DNA of 64,000 nucleotides from Cellvibrionaceae bacterium (GTDB lineage Bacteria; Pseudomonadota; Gammaproteobacteria; Pseudomonadales; Cellvibrionaceae): assembly GCA_024707385.1 (NCBI GenBank), contig JANPZW010000013.1, forward strand, positions 1,125,465 to 1,189,464. Direction: 5' to 3'. Of this stretch, positions 48,164 to 57,574 are shown piece by piece. The notes under the pieces were generated by a model. The model saw nothing but the letters and a program-made list of their open reading frames with translations. It was not told the DNA's origin and did not search any database. Position numbers and translations under genes: made by a program. Numbering within the stretch: the first letter of the stretch is position 1; the number at the start of each line of letters is the position of its first letter.

Positions 48164-49999
48164 TTAGGGGTTGAGCAGGGCGGCGGTCACGTAAACCAGA
48201 GGAGCGTTCCAGTTGATGGTGACTTCGTTGGTGGAGTAGCTGCACCAGGTATCGACGAACGACTTGGCGGGCAGGTTCGACGGATAGCCAGGGCATGCGT
48301 CCTGTTGACCGTCGTGCGGGCCGCCGACGAGGAAGCCCGGCACGGGATCCTCGATGTTATCGGCGACTGACTGGCGATGGTGAATATCCATCGGCGTCTT
48401 GTGGCCGAAACCGGTGACGAAGGAGTAGTCGGTGGCGTTGCGCCCGAGCACATAATCCTGCATCGCATAGGCGGCGTTGTAGTAGGAGCGATCGCCCGTC
48501 AGACGATAGGCCTGCAACAGCATCATGGCCTGGTTCATGCCGCCGCTGTTGGACCCCCAAACGAAATCCTGCACCGTCAGGCTCACGCCATAGGCGGAAG
48601 CGGCCTGCAGTCCTTTGAGGTAATCCCCGGTACCGATCAGCGCGTTGCGCACCCGGTTGTAATCGCTGCCGCTCATGCGGCCTTCTCCGTGGGTGCTCAG
48701 AGAGATATAACCCAGCGCCGCGACTCCGCCCCACCAGGGCACATCCGGAGAGGCATTGGCGGCAAAGAACTCATTGAGGTAGGTCTGCTGACCGGTCTGC
48801 AGATACAACTCCGCAGCGGCCCAGGCGAATTCATCCTTGAACGTCAGGTCGCCATATTCGCCGGTTTTGATGTCGGTGGGCTGGCGATAGGGCACGTTGG
48901 CGTTGGCTTTGGCCCAGGTCCAGGCTCTCACCGCAGCGCTGGCGTACGCCTGCGAACGCCCGGGGAACTGCGCTTCATAACCCGCCAGCACCCGGCTCGC
49001 CACCGCCATAACGGCGGCGAAGTTCAGGGTGGCGGCGGTGGTTTTCTGCACCACATAACGCTGTGAGGTGGTCTGGTGTGGCATGACTTCGCCAGCGAAG
49101 TTCTGCGTCGTCAGCTTGTGGTAGACGCCGCCGTCGGTGTCCTGCATTTTTTCCATCCACTCGACGTTCCACATGATTTCATCGAGCAGATCCGGCACGG
49201 CATTGCCGGACTCGGGGATGTTCCAGCTGCGGTTTTGATAAAAGCTGCGGAAATGCTCGAACGCCGCCAGAAGGGTGTAAGTGGAAATGCCGGAATTGAC
49301 GATGTACTTGTTGTAGTCGCCCGCGTCGTACCAGCCTTTGGGTGCGGAGATCACCGTGTTGGTGGGCCGGGTGGCGGTGGCGGCGGAGCTGTGCACCCGC
49401 ACGTTGGTGTCCGGATGGCCGGCCGGGCGCGCCCACACCCCGGCGAAGTTCGCCGTGAGTTCTGTGCTCGCGCGGTTGAAGTAATAGGCTTTGGCGGCGG
49501 CGTCATGCAGATCGTTAAATACATTCGCGTTGATGGCGAAGCTCGTGGAATCCGCCAGTCCCGCCACGCGCAGGCGATAGGTTCCGGGAGTGGTGAAGGA
49601 GGAGAAATCCGCTTTGCGGACATTTTCCTGGGACGGTTCCCACACTGCCGGCGCGGACAGGTTGCCGCTGAACACGCTGTTGCCCTGGGCATTGATGAGC
49701 GAGAAGGTGGTAGCGCCGGTATTGGCGACCACCGCGACTTTCGGCGCATTCGGCAAAAAGCCCAATTGGTTGACTTTGATTTTGTCCGGCAGGTTATTCA
49801 CGACACCGGAGGAGCTCGAGCTGCTGGATGAGCTGGAGCTGGAAGAACTGGAACTCGATGAGCTGCTGCTGGACGAGCTGGAACTGGAGCTGCTGGATGA
49901 ACTGCTGCTGGACGAGCTGCCTTGGCCGCCTGATGAGCCGCCGCCGCAGGCCGCAAGGCTGACGCAGGAGCCTATTATTAAAGCGTTTATTATTTTCAT
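48164..49999 (-). CDS. GH9 cellulase, polyserine-linked lipoprotein
   Basis: Endo-beta-1,4-glucanase family 9, 611 residues. Lipoprotein signal MKIINALIIGSCVSLAAC with lipobox LAAC (Cys18), so it is outer-membrane tethered. A polyserine linker of 37 Ser (residues 28-64) follows, then the CelD-type Ig-like N domain (IKVNQLGFLPNAPKVAVV, FTTPGTYRLRV) and the (alpha/alpha)6 catalytic domain. Catalytic residues: Asp pair in GWYDAGDYNKYIV, His in FGHKTPMDIHHRQS, acid Glu in YSTNEVTINWNAP. Polyserine-linked cellulases of this form are characteristic of Cellvibrio and Saccharophagus. Single-gene unit, convergent with the GMC operon. Confidence 0.93.
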   Translation of the reverse strand: MKIINALIIGSCVSLAACGGGSSGGQGSSSSSSSSSSSSSSSSSSSSSSSSSSSSSSSSSSSSSGVVNNLPDKIKVNQLGFLPNAPKVAVVANTGATTFSLINAQGNSVFSGNLSAPAVWEPSQENVRKADFSSFTTPGTYRLRVAGLADSTSFAINANVFNDLHDAAAKAYYFNRASTELTANFAGVWARPAGHPDTNVRVHSSAATATRPTNTVISAPKGWYDAGDYNKYIVNSGISTYTLLAAFEHFRSFYQNRSWNIPESGNAVPDLLDEIMWNVEWMEKMQDTDGGVYHKLTTQNFAGEVMPHQTTSQRYVVQKTTAATLNFAAVMAVASRVLAGYEAQFPGRSQAYASAAVRAWTWAKANANVPYRQPTDIKTGEYGDLTFKDEFAWAAAELYLQTGQQTYLNEFFAANASPDVPWWGGVAALGYISLSTHGEGRMSGSDYNRVRNALIGTGDYLKGLQAASAYGVSLTVQDFVWGSNSGGMNQAMMLLQAYRLTGDRSYYNAAYAMQDYVLGRNATDYSFVTGFGHKTPMDIHHRQSVADNIEDPVPGFLVGGPHDGQQDACPGYPSNLPAKSFVDTWCSYSTNEVTINWNAPLVYVTAALLNP

Positions 50000-50095
50000 C
50001 TCGTTACCTTTGGATTGTCATGAGATCTCATTTGCCGGCGAAGTTTACCTTTTTTAACACCGGCAGAGATGCGACCTCCTCCGCGTTAGCGGATA

Positions 50096-50341
50096 TCAAA
50101 TCCATCCCAGTTCTGCGTCGGCTCGGACTCTATACGCAGATCCATCACCTGGGCCCTGCAGCCAGGTCACCAATTTGTCCAGCTGCTTGCCTTCGCCGCA
50201 GGCCACACCTTCCACCCGTCCGTCCGGCAGGTTGCGCACCCAGCCCGTCAGTCCCAGCTGCCGTGCCGTCGCCTGGGTTGTCGCGCGGAAGTAAACCCCC
50301 TGCACCCGGCCGCTGACATAAAAATGAATCGCACTGCGCAT
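50096..50341 (-). CDS. acyP: Acylphosphatase
   Basis: 81 residues. Catalytic Arg19 in GRVQGVYFRATTQ and Asn37 in GWVRNLPDGRVEG match the family signature pair. It hydrolyses carboxyl-phosphate bonds such as acetyl phosphate. C-terminus ends GSAYRVRADAELGWI. Divergent from the downstream GH79-like gene. Confidence 0.93.
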   Translation of the reverse strand: MRSAIHFYVSGRVQGVYFRATTQATARQLGLTGWVRNLPDGRVEGVACGEGKQLDKLVTWLQGPGDGSAYRVRADAELGWI

Positions 50342-50436
50342 CCGTTGTCTCCGTCATGAAAGCGTCACAAATCGTCGGATAAGGTGCCGCTTTTTATTTG
50401 CGGAACCGCATTTTTCTCTCTAGAGCAGTATCGACC

Positions 50437-51976
50437 ATGGATATACCCGCGCCAATGTCGACCCGCCGGACGCGCATTCTGCCCGTCTGGCTGGCCCGCG
50501 CGCTGCTCTGGTGGCAGCCAGTGAGTAAACCTGTGCGCTTGTTACAGACCCCGGTGCGTCTGCGCGCGGCGCAACCGGTGGCCCAGGTGGACGCCTGCTA
50601 TTTGTCGTTTTCCCTGGATATTTCCGTGCTGGCAGGTGGTTTCTGGTGGGAGGGCAGTGCGCGCAGCCGGCGCGGCTTGGGGAGGCTGCGGATTCCGCCG
50701 CTGGATCTCAATTCACCCCGTCTGGACACACTCACCCGCGCCCTGACGCCCGCTTATATGCGGGTGGGCGGCTCGGAGGCGGACAAGATCCACTATTTTT
50801 CCGCGCCGGAGCAGGAGCCGGACAGTCTGGTGCTCACCCAGGCCATCTGGGACCGGCTGCACGATTTTTTGCAGCGTAACGACCTGAAGTTTTTTTTCAC
50901 CGTGAAATACGGTTTGTTCGCCCGCCATCTGCACGGCCAGTGGGACGGCGGCGAGGTGGAAACTCTGCTGCAATACAGCCGCGAACGCGGTTATCGCATC
51001 GACGTGTGTGAACTCGGCAATGAGCTTAACGCCTATTGGGCATTCCACGGTTTGCGCTCCCAGCCGCGCGCCGTCGAGCTCGCCGCGGATTATCACAGTT
51101 TCGCCGAGTTGATACGGCGGCATCTGCCGGAGGCAAAAATCATTGGCCCGGGCAGCGCCTTCTGGCCGAAATTGGGCGAGACCATCAAACCTTTTTCCAA
51201 TATCACGCGCAAATTTCTCGCAATTTGCAGCGCACAGCGCACGCCCGTCGACATCATCGATTGGCATTATTACCCGTTCCAGAGTCTGCGCTCGCCAGTG
51301 CGCACCCGCACCGCGACTTTGAGCGCTTTTCTAACGCCGCGCGCGCTCAATGATTTCGGTAAATACGCGCGGCAATTGCGCGCCTGGCGCGATCGCTATT
51401 TTCCCCAGGCGCAATTGTGGACTGGCGAAACCGGTTCCGCCCAGTGCGGCGGCCAACCGAAATTGTCCGACCGTTTTGTCTCCTGTTTCTGGTGGGCAGA
51501 TCAGTTGGGACAGGGCGCGTTACTCGGTCAGACGGTGATGATTCGCCAGAGCCTGATCGGCGGCGAATACGGCTTGATTGATCGCCTGACCTTAAAACCC
51601 CGCCCGGATTATTGGTTGAGCTGGTTGTGGAAACAATTAATGGGTGAACAGGTTTTTGCCGTGGACAGTCCGCATCCCATGTTGCGTTGTTATTGTCACA
51701 GCACCCCGGGAGGTAAAGGGAAAACCCTGTTGCTGATTAATCTCTCCGCCCGCGCCCTGCAATTGCAGACATCCGGCCTTGGCGTGCTGGTGCAACAATA
51801 TTCCCTCACGGCAAAAAAATTGCGCAGTAAAAAAGTGCGCATCAACGGCAAAAAAAGCGCGTTATCAGGGTGGTGCGTTTCGCCTCGAAAACTTTTCCCG
51901 CCGCTTGCTGACGGCGGAAATTCCCGGTCACAGTATTCAGTTTTGGCTATACAATCCGACCGAATCTGAAAATTAA
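50437..51976 (+). CDS. GH79 heparanase/beta-glucuronidase-like protein (frameshifted in this sequence)
   Basis: About 512 residues. TIM-barrel glycosidase: acid/base Glu in CELGNELNAYW, nucleophile Glu in LWTGETGSAQCGG, then LSDRFVSCFWWADQLGQGAL and VMIRQSLIGGEYGLID, a pattern shared with heparanases. C-terminal beta-sandwich. Near the end the frame breaks at A7 51850-51856; one A fewer gives RINGKKARYQGGAFRLENF and stop at 51976. I use ATG 50437. No obvious signal peptide: the N-terminus is Arg-rich (STRRTRILPVW), which is unusual for an enzyme acting on extracellular glycans. Confidence 0.8.
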
Positions 51977-52002
51977 ACGGGCGATTTTGCAGGGGGAAAT
52001 TC

Positions 52003-52674
52003 GTGGAAAAAGTTCAGTGGCAGGGCAACACCCATGAGCTGCGTAAAATCCAGGAGCGCCTGCGCGGCGATATTTCTCTGCAGCCGTTAACGCAGCCGCC
52101 GCGCACCATCGGCGGCGCGGATATTTCTCTCAACCGCGGCAGCCGCGTCGTGTACGCCGGCATAGTGGTATTGGATTTTGAAACCCTGCAGCCTATCGCC
52201 CGCAGCGGCGTGGTGGACGAAGTTGAGGTGCCCTATGTGCCCGGCTATTTATCCTTCCGCGAGGTGCCCGCGCTCTACCGCGCCTGGCAGGCGCTGGCAA
52301 TCAAACCCGATGTGGTGATGTTGGACGGTCACGGCATCATGCACCCACGTATGGTTGGTGTGGCGACCCATTTTGGTCTGGTGGCCGAAGTGCCGACCAT
52401 CGGCTGTGCGAAAAAACCGCTCGCCGGTGAATTTATCGATCCGGAATTTGTACCGGGGGATATCACCACGGTGGAATATCAAAAAGACATGCGCGGCTAC
52501 TGTTATCGCAGCCGCAAAAACTGTCGCCCCATTTTTATTTCCCCCGGCACGGGCATGAGCTGTGAAGATGCGTTGAGTATCACCCAAAAATGCCTGCGCG
52601 GTTACCGCCTGCCGGAGCCCGCCCGTCTGGCCCACGCTTACGTCAATCAGCTGCGCACCGGGCAGGCCGGCTGA
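52003..52674 (+). CDS. nfi: Endonuclease V
   Basis: Cleaves DNA (and RNA) near deaminated adenine (inosine). 223 residues. Motifs: GGADISLNRG (Asp), PYVPGYLSFREVPALYRAW, VVMLDGHGIMHPRMVGVATHFGL (Asp, His) and IGCAKKPLAGEF. Start is GTG 52003 preceded by AGGGGGAAA. 26 bases after the GH79-like gene, same strand. Confidence 0.94.
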   Translation: MEKVQWQGNTHELRKIQERLRGDISLQPLTQPPRTIGGADISLNRGSRVVYAGIVVLDFETLQPIARSGVVDEVEVPYVPGYLSFREVPALYRAWQALAIKPDVVMLDGHGIMHPRMVGVATHFGLVAEVPTIGCAKKPLAGEFIDPEFVPGDITTVEYQKDMRGYCYRSRKNCRPIFISPGTGMSCEDALSITQKCLRGYRLPEPARLAHAYVNQLRTGQAG

Positions 52675-52755
52675 CGTCGGCTATCAATCCACCTGTTCCG
52701 GTGTTATGTTGCGGCGTTGCTAAAATTGACCTGTCTTAATAACAAGAAGCGTCCC

Positions 52756-54093
52756 GTGCCTCTGTCCTTCACACAACAACTCAACGCTGAACAGCTTCGC
52801 GCCATAGAAGACATTCAAGGTGTAGAACCGGTGCCCGCCGTCGCCTCCGTCGGGTTGGATTTTCCCACTTGGCTGGTGCGGCGCAATGCGGAGCTGAGCA
52901 AGCGGGAACCGCTGCGGCAGATGCTGCAACATGCGCCTGGCATTTTCTTCCGCCTTTTCCTCGCCGCCGTACTTTTGGCAATTCTCGCAGGCGTCGTCAC
53001 TAGCATCAAAGCCCTCGGCAGCGCCGGTACCCAGCTGAATATTTTCTGGGTGTTGGGGGTGTTGCTGGGGTTGAGCTGGTTGTCGCTGCTGCTCTGGTTG
53101 GCGACCCTGCTGCTCAATCGCGACAACGCCGGCGTATTGGCGCCGCTGTTCCGCAAACTGCTCGACCGGATTCTGCCGGCGCGGCGCGAACCCAGCGCGC
53201 AGCAGGCCGCGGACCGGGTGTGGCTGCAGCGCCTGCTGTTTTCCTCCAGCGGCTATCTGCGTCTGGGTTGGATTACCCACGGCATCTGGAGCGCTTATCT
53301 GCTCGGCGGTCTGTTGGGGCTTTTGTTGTTATTCGCCACGCGCCAGTTTGATTTTGTCTGGGAGTCCACCCTCCTGGGCGGCGACAGTTTTGTCGCCATC
53401 ACCGGCGCGCTGACTCCGCCCCTCGCCGCTATTGGTGTACCCGTGCCGGACGCCGGGCAGATCCTCACCAGCAGCCTGGACCAGACGCCAGTCAACGCCG
53501 CCCAGACCCGCCGGGTATGGGCGATTTTTCTGCTCGGTTGTGTGCTGATTTACGGCCTGCTGCCGCGTTTATTGATGGGGCTTATCTGTGTGCTCGCCGA
53601 GCGGCGGGCGCAATCCCGCCAGACGCTGGATCTGAATCAGCCGTATTACATTCGCCTGCAGCGGGAATTCTGGCCCCAGAGCAGTCGCCCCCGCGTTCTG
53701 GATGCGGATGACCAACCAGCGGCGCCGCTGCCAACAGGCGGCAAGGCGGGCCAGCTTCCCGCCAATTGCCAGTGGTTCGGTTTGGAATTACCGGCGCAGT
53801 TTTCTCTACCCGCCGCGACGCCGCCGGATTTCATCAACCTGCGCGACGAGGCCAGTCGACGTAATGCACTCGCGGCCATAAAAGCGCAAAGAGGTGCGGT
53901 GGCGCTGTTGGTCGATGGCAACAAGGCGGCGGATCGCGGTTTGCAGCGGGTGGTGATGGAGCTGGCTGAGGTCGCCGGTGCACGCAATCTTTGGCTGGTG
54001 CTGCGGCCGCAAGCGGCGGAGGCGAAACATCAAAGCTGGCTTCAGGCGGCGGCGCGTGCTGGCCTGACGCCGGAGCAGGTGACCTTTTTATGA
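52756..54093 (+). CDS. DUF2868 membrane protein
   Basis: About 445 residues. Four to five hydrophobic helices in two groups (FFRLFLAAVLLAILAGVVTS, LGVLLGLSWLSLLLWLATLL, and later YLLGGLLGLLLLFATRQFDF, VWAIFLLGCVLIYGLLPRLL), followed by a soluble C-terminal domain ending GLTPEQVTFL. Matches the DUF2868 family, which is regularly paired with a DUF3482 GTPase, as here. Start is uncertain: GTG 52756 (VPLSFTQQLNAEQL) is preferred over a TTG 13 codons upstream. Stop overlaps the next ATG by 4 bases. Confidence 0.82.
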   Translation: MPLSFTQQLNAEQLRAIEDIQGVEPVPAVASVGLDFPTWLVRRNAELSKREPLRQMLQHAPGIFFRLFLAAVLLAILAGVVTSIKALGSAGTQLNIFWVLGVLLGLSWLSLLLWLATLLLNRDNAGVLAPLFRKLLDRILPARREPSAQQAADRVWLQRLLFSSSGYLRLGWITHGIWSAYLLGGLLGLLLLFATRQFDFVWESTLLGGDSFVAITGALTPPLAAIGVPVPDAGQILTSSLDQTPVNAAQTRRVWAIFLLGCVLIYGLLPRLLMGLICVLAERRAQSRQTLDLNQPYYIRLQREFWPQSSRPRVLDADDQPAAPLPTGGKAGQLPANCQWFGLELPAQFSLPAATPPDFINLRDEASRRNALAAIKAQRGAVALLVDGNKAADRGLQRVVMELAEVAGARNLWLVLRPQAAEAKHQSWLQAAARAGLTPEQVTFL

Positions 54094-55514
54094 ACACTGA
54101 ACGCAGCACCGAATTTATGAACGCGACACTGTCCCTTCCGCTGATGCTCGCCGTGGTTGGCCACACCAACACCGGCAAAACCTCCCTGCTGCGCACGCTG
54201 CTGCGCAACGCGGAATTTGGTGAGGTGCGCGACAGCGCCGGCACCACCCGCCATGTGGAAGCGGCGCAGCTTTTATTGCACGGTGAAGCCTGCATCGAAC
54301 TGCGCGACACCCCCGGCCTGGAGGATTCGATCGCACTCGCCGCACAGCTGAAAAATGTTCAGCAGCAGGGACTGCGCGGGCGCGCATCGCTGGAGCATTT
54401 TATCGCCCAGACACAACCGGAAATTGCGCGGGAATTCGAGCAGGAAATAAAAGTATTGCGCCAGGCGCTGGAGTGCCACGCATTGCTGTATGTGATCGAT
54501 TGCCGCGAGGAAGTGCTGGAAAAATACCGCGAGGAAATCGCCACTCTGAGTTTGGCGTCCCGGCCGATTTTGCCGGTGCTGAATTTTATCCAGGCGGACG
54601 CGCAGAACCTGCAAAACTGGCGCACCGAATTGGCGGAACTCGGCCTGCACGCGCTGGTGGAATTCGACACTGTGGCGTTTGATTTCAGCGCGGAAAAACG
54701 CCTCTATCAAAAATTGCAGACATTGTTGGAAGCCTGGTATCAACCGCTGCAACAGTTGCTTGATGAGCGCGCGCGGGAATGGCAGCAGGTGCGCAGTGCC
54801 TGCATCGCCCAGGTGGCGCAATTGCTGGTGGACATGGCGACCTACACCCTGCCGGCAGAGGCGCACTCCGTGCAGGCCAACGAATTGCAAAATACCGTGC
54901 GGCAGCGCGAACAGCAGTGTTTGCGCACGGTGTTGGAATTGCTGAATTTTTCCAGCAGCGATGTGCAGCTCACCAATCTACCGGTGCAAAACGGCGAGTG
55001 GGAGCTGGATTTATTCGCCCCGGAAACCCTGAAAAAATTCGGCTTGGATGCAGCATCCGCCGCAGCGGCGGGAGCGGCCATAGGTGCGGGAGTGGATTTG
55101 ATGCTCGCCGGCCTCAGCCTCGGCGCCGCCAGCCTCACCGGCGCAGCTATAGGCACGGCATGGCATACCGGCCGCCGCTACGGCCGCGACCTGCTCGCCC
55201 GGTGGCGCGGCGAAAAAATTCTCTGCGTGGATGACACCACCTTAAATATTTTGTTGTTGCGGCAATTATTCCTGCTGCGACATTTATTCCGCCGCGGCCA
55301 CGCGGCGGTTAATCCGCTGCAGATGGAAAGAAATCCATTGCAGGTGGGAAAAAAACCACAAGTGGAAAACAAAGAGCAGAATCAGCTGCCCGATGGCTGG
55401 CCGCGACAACAGCAAAAAATGCGCGAGCTGCTGCAATTAAAAGCCGGCAAGGAATCCCGCAATTATCAGCAGGTGTTGCGCGAGTGCGAAACCTGGCTTG
55501 GGCAGATCATTTAA
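54090..55514 (+). CDS. DUF3482 GTPase/DUF3482 protein
   Basis: 474 residues. N-terminal TrmE/Era-like G domain: G1 GHTNTGKTSLLR, switch with SAGTTRHVEA, G3 DTPGLED, and a G4-like region altered to LPVLNFIQAD rather than NKxD. The middle is helical; a Gly/Ala-rich hydrophobic stretch (DAASAAAAGAAIGAGVDLML to GAASLTGAAIGTAW) may insert in membrane. C-terminal DUF3482. Encoded with DUF2868 in ATGA overlap, a known pairing of unknown function. The missing canonical G4 makes base specificity uncertain. Confidence 0.85.
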   Translation: MNTERSTEFMNATLSLPLMLAVVGHTNTGKTSLLRTLLRNAEFGEVRDSAGTTRHVEAAQLLLHGEACIELRDTPGLEDSIALAAQLKNVQQQGLRGRASLEHFIAQTQPEIAREFEQEIKVLRQALECHALLYVIDCREEVLEKYREEIATLSLASRPILPVLNFIQADAQNLQNWRTELAELGLHALVEFDTVAFDFSAEKRLYQKLQTLLEAWYQPLQQLLDERAREWQQVRSACIAQVAQLLVDMATYTLPAEAHSVQANELQNTVRQREQQCLRTVLELLNFSSSDVQLTNLPVQNGEWELDLFAPETLKKFGLDAASAAAAGAAIGAGVDLMLAGLSLGAASLTGAAIGTAWHTGRRYGRDLLARWRGEKILCVDDTTLNILLLRQLFLLRHLFRRGHAAVNPLQMERNPLQVGKKPQVENKEQNQLPDGWPRQQQKMRELLQLKAGKESRNYQQVLRECETWLGQII

Positions 55515-55531
55515 TCAATTTCGCCCAACCA

Positions 55532-55927
55532 TCAGCTGGGAAAATGTTCGATGTGCTGCTCACCTTTGCGTCCAAAATAGGTGACATGCCTGCCGACAAT
55601 CCAGACCCAATAGGCAACGCAGCCGGCCGCGCTGGAAAGCTGGAGAAATTCCGGATATTTCACCTCTCCGCGCTGAGCCCCGCGAATCGCCGCTTGAATG
55701 CCTTCTTTCACAAAATCATTCGCCATTGATTGCGATGGCATCTTCAATGTGACGGCATAGGTTTTTCCATCGGGAAGATAATAAGTGGTGTGCCCCGCGC
55801 GATAATCCGCGCAATAGGATTCCACGCCCACTTGCGCGAGCCTGCCCACCACCTCACCGAATGAAATAGCACCTGCATAAGATGCCTGCGCACAGTCGTT
55901 GATGGTTTGAATAATCTGTTCGCTCAT
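55532..55927 (-). CDS. DUF1398 family protein
   Basis: 131 residues: small cytoplasmic alpha/beta protein with SFGEVVGRLAQVGVESYCADYRAGHTTYYLPDG and a C-terminal AAGCVAYWVWIVGRHVTYFGRKGEQHIEHFP. Belongs to DUF1398 (E. coli YbcV-like), function unknown. Convergent with the DUF3482 gene; probably a single-gene unit. Confidence 0.8.
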   Translation of the reverse strand: MSEQIIQTINDCAQASYAGAISFGEVVGRLAQVGVESYCADYRAGHTTYYLPDGKTYAVTLKMPSQSMANDFVKEGIQAAIRGAQRGEVKYPEFLQLSSAAGCVAYWVWIVGRHVTYFGRKGEQHIEHFPS

Positions 55928-56019
55928 AAAGTTGCCCTCGCTGGTGTTGTCGTTATTCCGCCGGTACCCATTTCAGGCCATGGAGACTAATGCTGCGACG
56001 GATATCCTTTGAAATTTCG

Positions 56020-56934
56020 TTAGGTCGTCGACTTTTTGGTGAAGCGGGATTTCACCGCGATCATCAAACCGGATGCCGCCACGATTAGCATGCCCAGCAG
56101 GCTCAAATGATCGGGGCTGTTGCCGAAGACAACCCAGCCCAGAATGCCCGCCCACACCAATTGCAAATACACCACCGGTGCCAAAAACGATGCCGGGGCG
56201 TAGCGATAGGCCAGGGTAAAAAAATAATGACCCAGCCCGCCAGCGGCGCCCATACCAATAAACAGTGCCAGCTCCAAATAAGTGGGTGTTTGGTTGTCCC
56301 AGGTCCAGGGCAGGGCGAGGCCGAACACCAGCGAGCCAACCAGCGCGGTATTAAACAACAGAGCGATGGGCCGCTCAGTGGTGGCGAGCATGCGCGATAA
56401 AAGTTGATAAGCCGTGTTGGCGCAGGCGGCGAGCAGGGCAAATAAAACACCGATCATATCGAGGCCGCTGCCGGGACGGGCGATCAGCAGCACGCCCATA
56501 AAACCCATCACCGCCGCCACCCATCCGAGTGCGCCTATTCGTTCACCCAACAGAGGACAGGCGAGCAGCACCACCAGTATGGGTGCAAGAAAGGTAATCG
56601 CCGTGGTATCCGCCTGCGGCATGCGATGCAAGGCTATGCCCACAGACAGAGAAGCCACAACCAACGCGATCGAGCGCACAGCCACCAAGCCTCGGCGTCG
56701 GGTGTGTAATAGCGGAGCGGAATAACGCGGTGCCAATACCAGCACCATCAGCGCAAAATGCACCAGATAGCGGATCGCCACCACAAAGGGCACGTTGTAA
56801 TGTTCGGTCAGATATTTGGTGGCGCTGTCCATACAAGCGAACAGCAAAAGGCCAAGCGCCGCAAAGACAAATCCTTTCGCTAATTGCTGCTGGGGAGTCG
56901 TTGCTTTCCTTACAGTGTTGGGTGAAGCTGTCAT
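56020..56934 (-). CDS. EamA/DMT-superfamily exporter
   Basis: 304 residues from ATG 56934, ten predicted helices in two EamA repeats (AALGLLLFACMDSATKYLTE ... and VLFALLAACANTAYQLLSRM ...). Conserved ITFLAPILVVLLACPLLGERI closes repeat 1 and FLAPVVYLQLVWAGILGWVVFG repeat 2. Typical metabolite exporter; substrate not predictable. Divergent from the VOC gene. Confidence 0.88.
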   Translation of the reverse strand: MTASPNTVRKATTPQQQLAKGFVFAALGLLLFACMDSATKYLTEHYNVPFVVAIRYLVHFALMVLVLAPRYSAPLLHTRRRGLVAVRSIALVVASLSVGIALHRMPQADTTAITFLAPILVVLLACPLLGERIGALGWVAAVMGFMGVLLIARPGSGLDMIGVLFALLAACANTAYQLLSRMLATTERPIALLFNTALVGSLVFGLALPWTWDNQTPTYLELALFIGMGAAGGLGHYFFTLAYRYAPASFLAPVVYLQLVWAGILGWVVFGNSPDHLSLLGMLIVAASGLMIAVKSRFTKKSTT

Positions 56935-57047
56935 ATCTGCCACCTCCACCGGATCGGTGTATCAAAAGGTCGCGCATCTTAACGCAAAGCCAGCGGCATT
57001 CGTCAGTGCCTCAGGCCGCGCTCACCACAATAAAAAGGATCAACTTT

Positions 57048-57560
57048 ATGTTAGAAAAAAAGGTCGGCCAGCAATTTCCCGCGGCTGAATTTCCTCCCGT
57101 CTCCCCTCGGCAGAGAATGCACCTCGTGTTATTAGGCGTGGCGGATGTTCTCCGTTCGGCCGCTTTTTTTGAAGCGTTGGGCTGGCAGCGATCGATTACC
57201 GGTCACGACGGATTTGTGAAATTCGATTTGGGCGGCTACGCCCTTTGTCTGTTATCCCGCCGCGATTTTGCCGCCGACGCTTTAGCGCCCTCATTCGAGG
57301 CATCTGGATTTTCTGGCGTGGGGCTGGTTTACCTCGCCGAATCGCCCGAGCAAGTGCCGGGCATTCTCGCCCGGGCGGAGCAGGCCGGCGGAACCATCGT
57401 CAAACCCGCCACGCGCACGCCCTATGGCATAGCGGGGTATTTCAAAGATCCAGATGGCCACCTGTTTGAAGTGGACTACGAAGAAGTCTGGGTTTTTGAT
57501 GACGAGCACAAATTGGTTGTTGATCAAGTCAATGAGCGCACAATTGAGCCGGGAAAATAA
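57048..57560 (+). CDS. VOC/glyoxalase-like protein
   Basis: 170 residues from ATG 57048 with AAAAGGAT upstream. Paired beta-alpha-beta-beta-beta units: HLVLLGVADVLRSAAFFEALGWQ, then VKFDLGGYALCLLSR, and a second unit GVGLVYLAES ... YGIAGYFKDPDGHLFEVDYE. The DPDGHLFE motif supplies the usual metal-ligand Glu. Of the bleomycin-resistance/dioxygenase superfamily; no specific substrate can be named. The reading frame is open far upstream but is a shadow of the EamA gene. Confidence 0.85.
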   Translation: MLEKKVGQQFPAAEFPPVSPRQRMHLVLLGVADVLRSAAFFEALGWQRSITGHDGFVKFDLGGYALCLLSRRDFAADALAPSFEASGFSGVGLVYLAESPEQVPGILARAEQAGGTIVKPATRTPYGIAGYFKDPDGHLFEVDYEEVWVFDDEHKLVVDQVNERTIEPGK

Positions 57561-57574
57561 AGACAGCCCGGCGG

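Noticed and set aside
49808..49918. Repetitive tract as a possible CRISPR or microsatellite array
   Set aside because: It is the in-frame 37-serine linker of the GH9 cellulase, with mixed Ser codons, a common feature of Cellvibrio-type enzymes.
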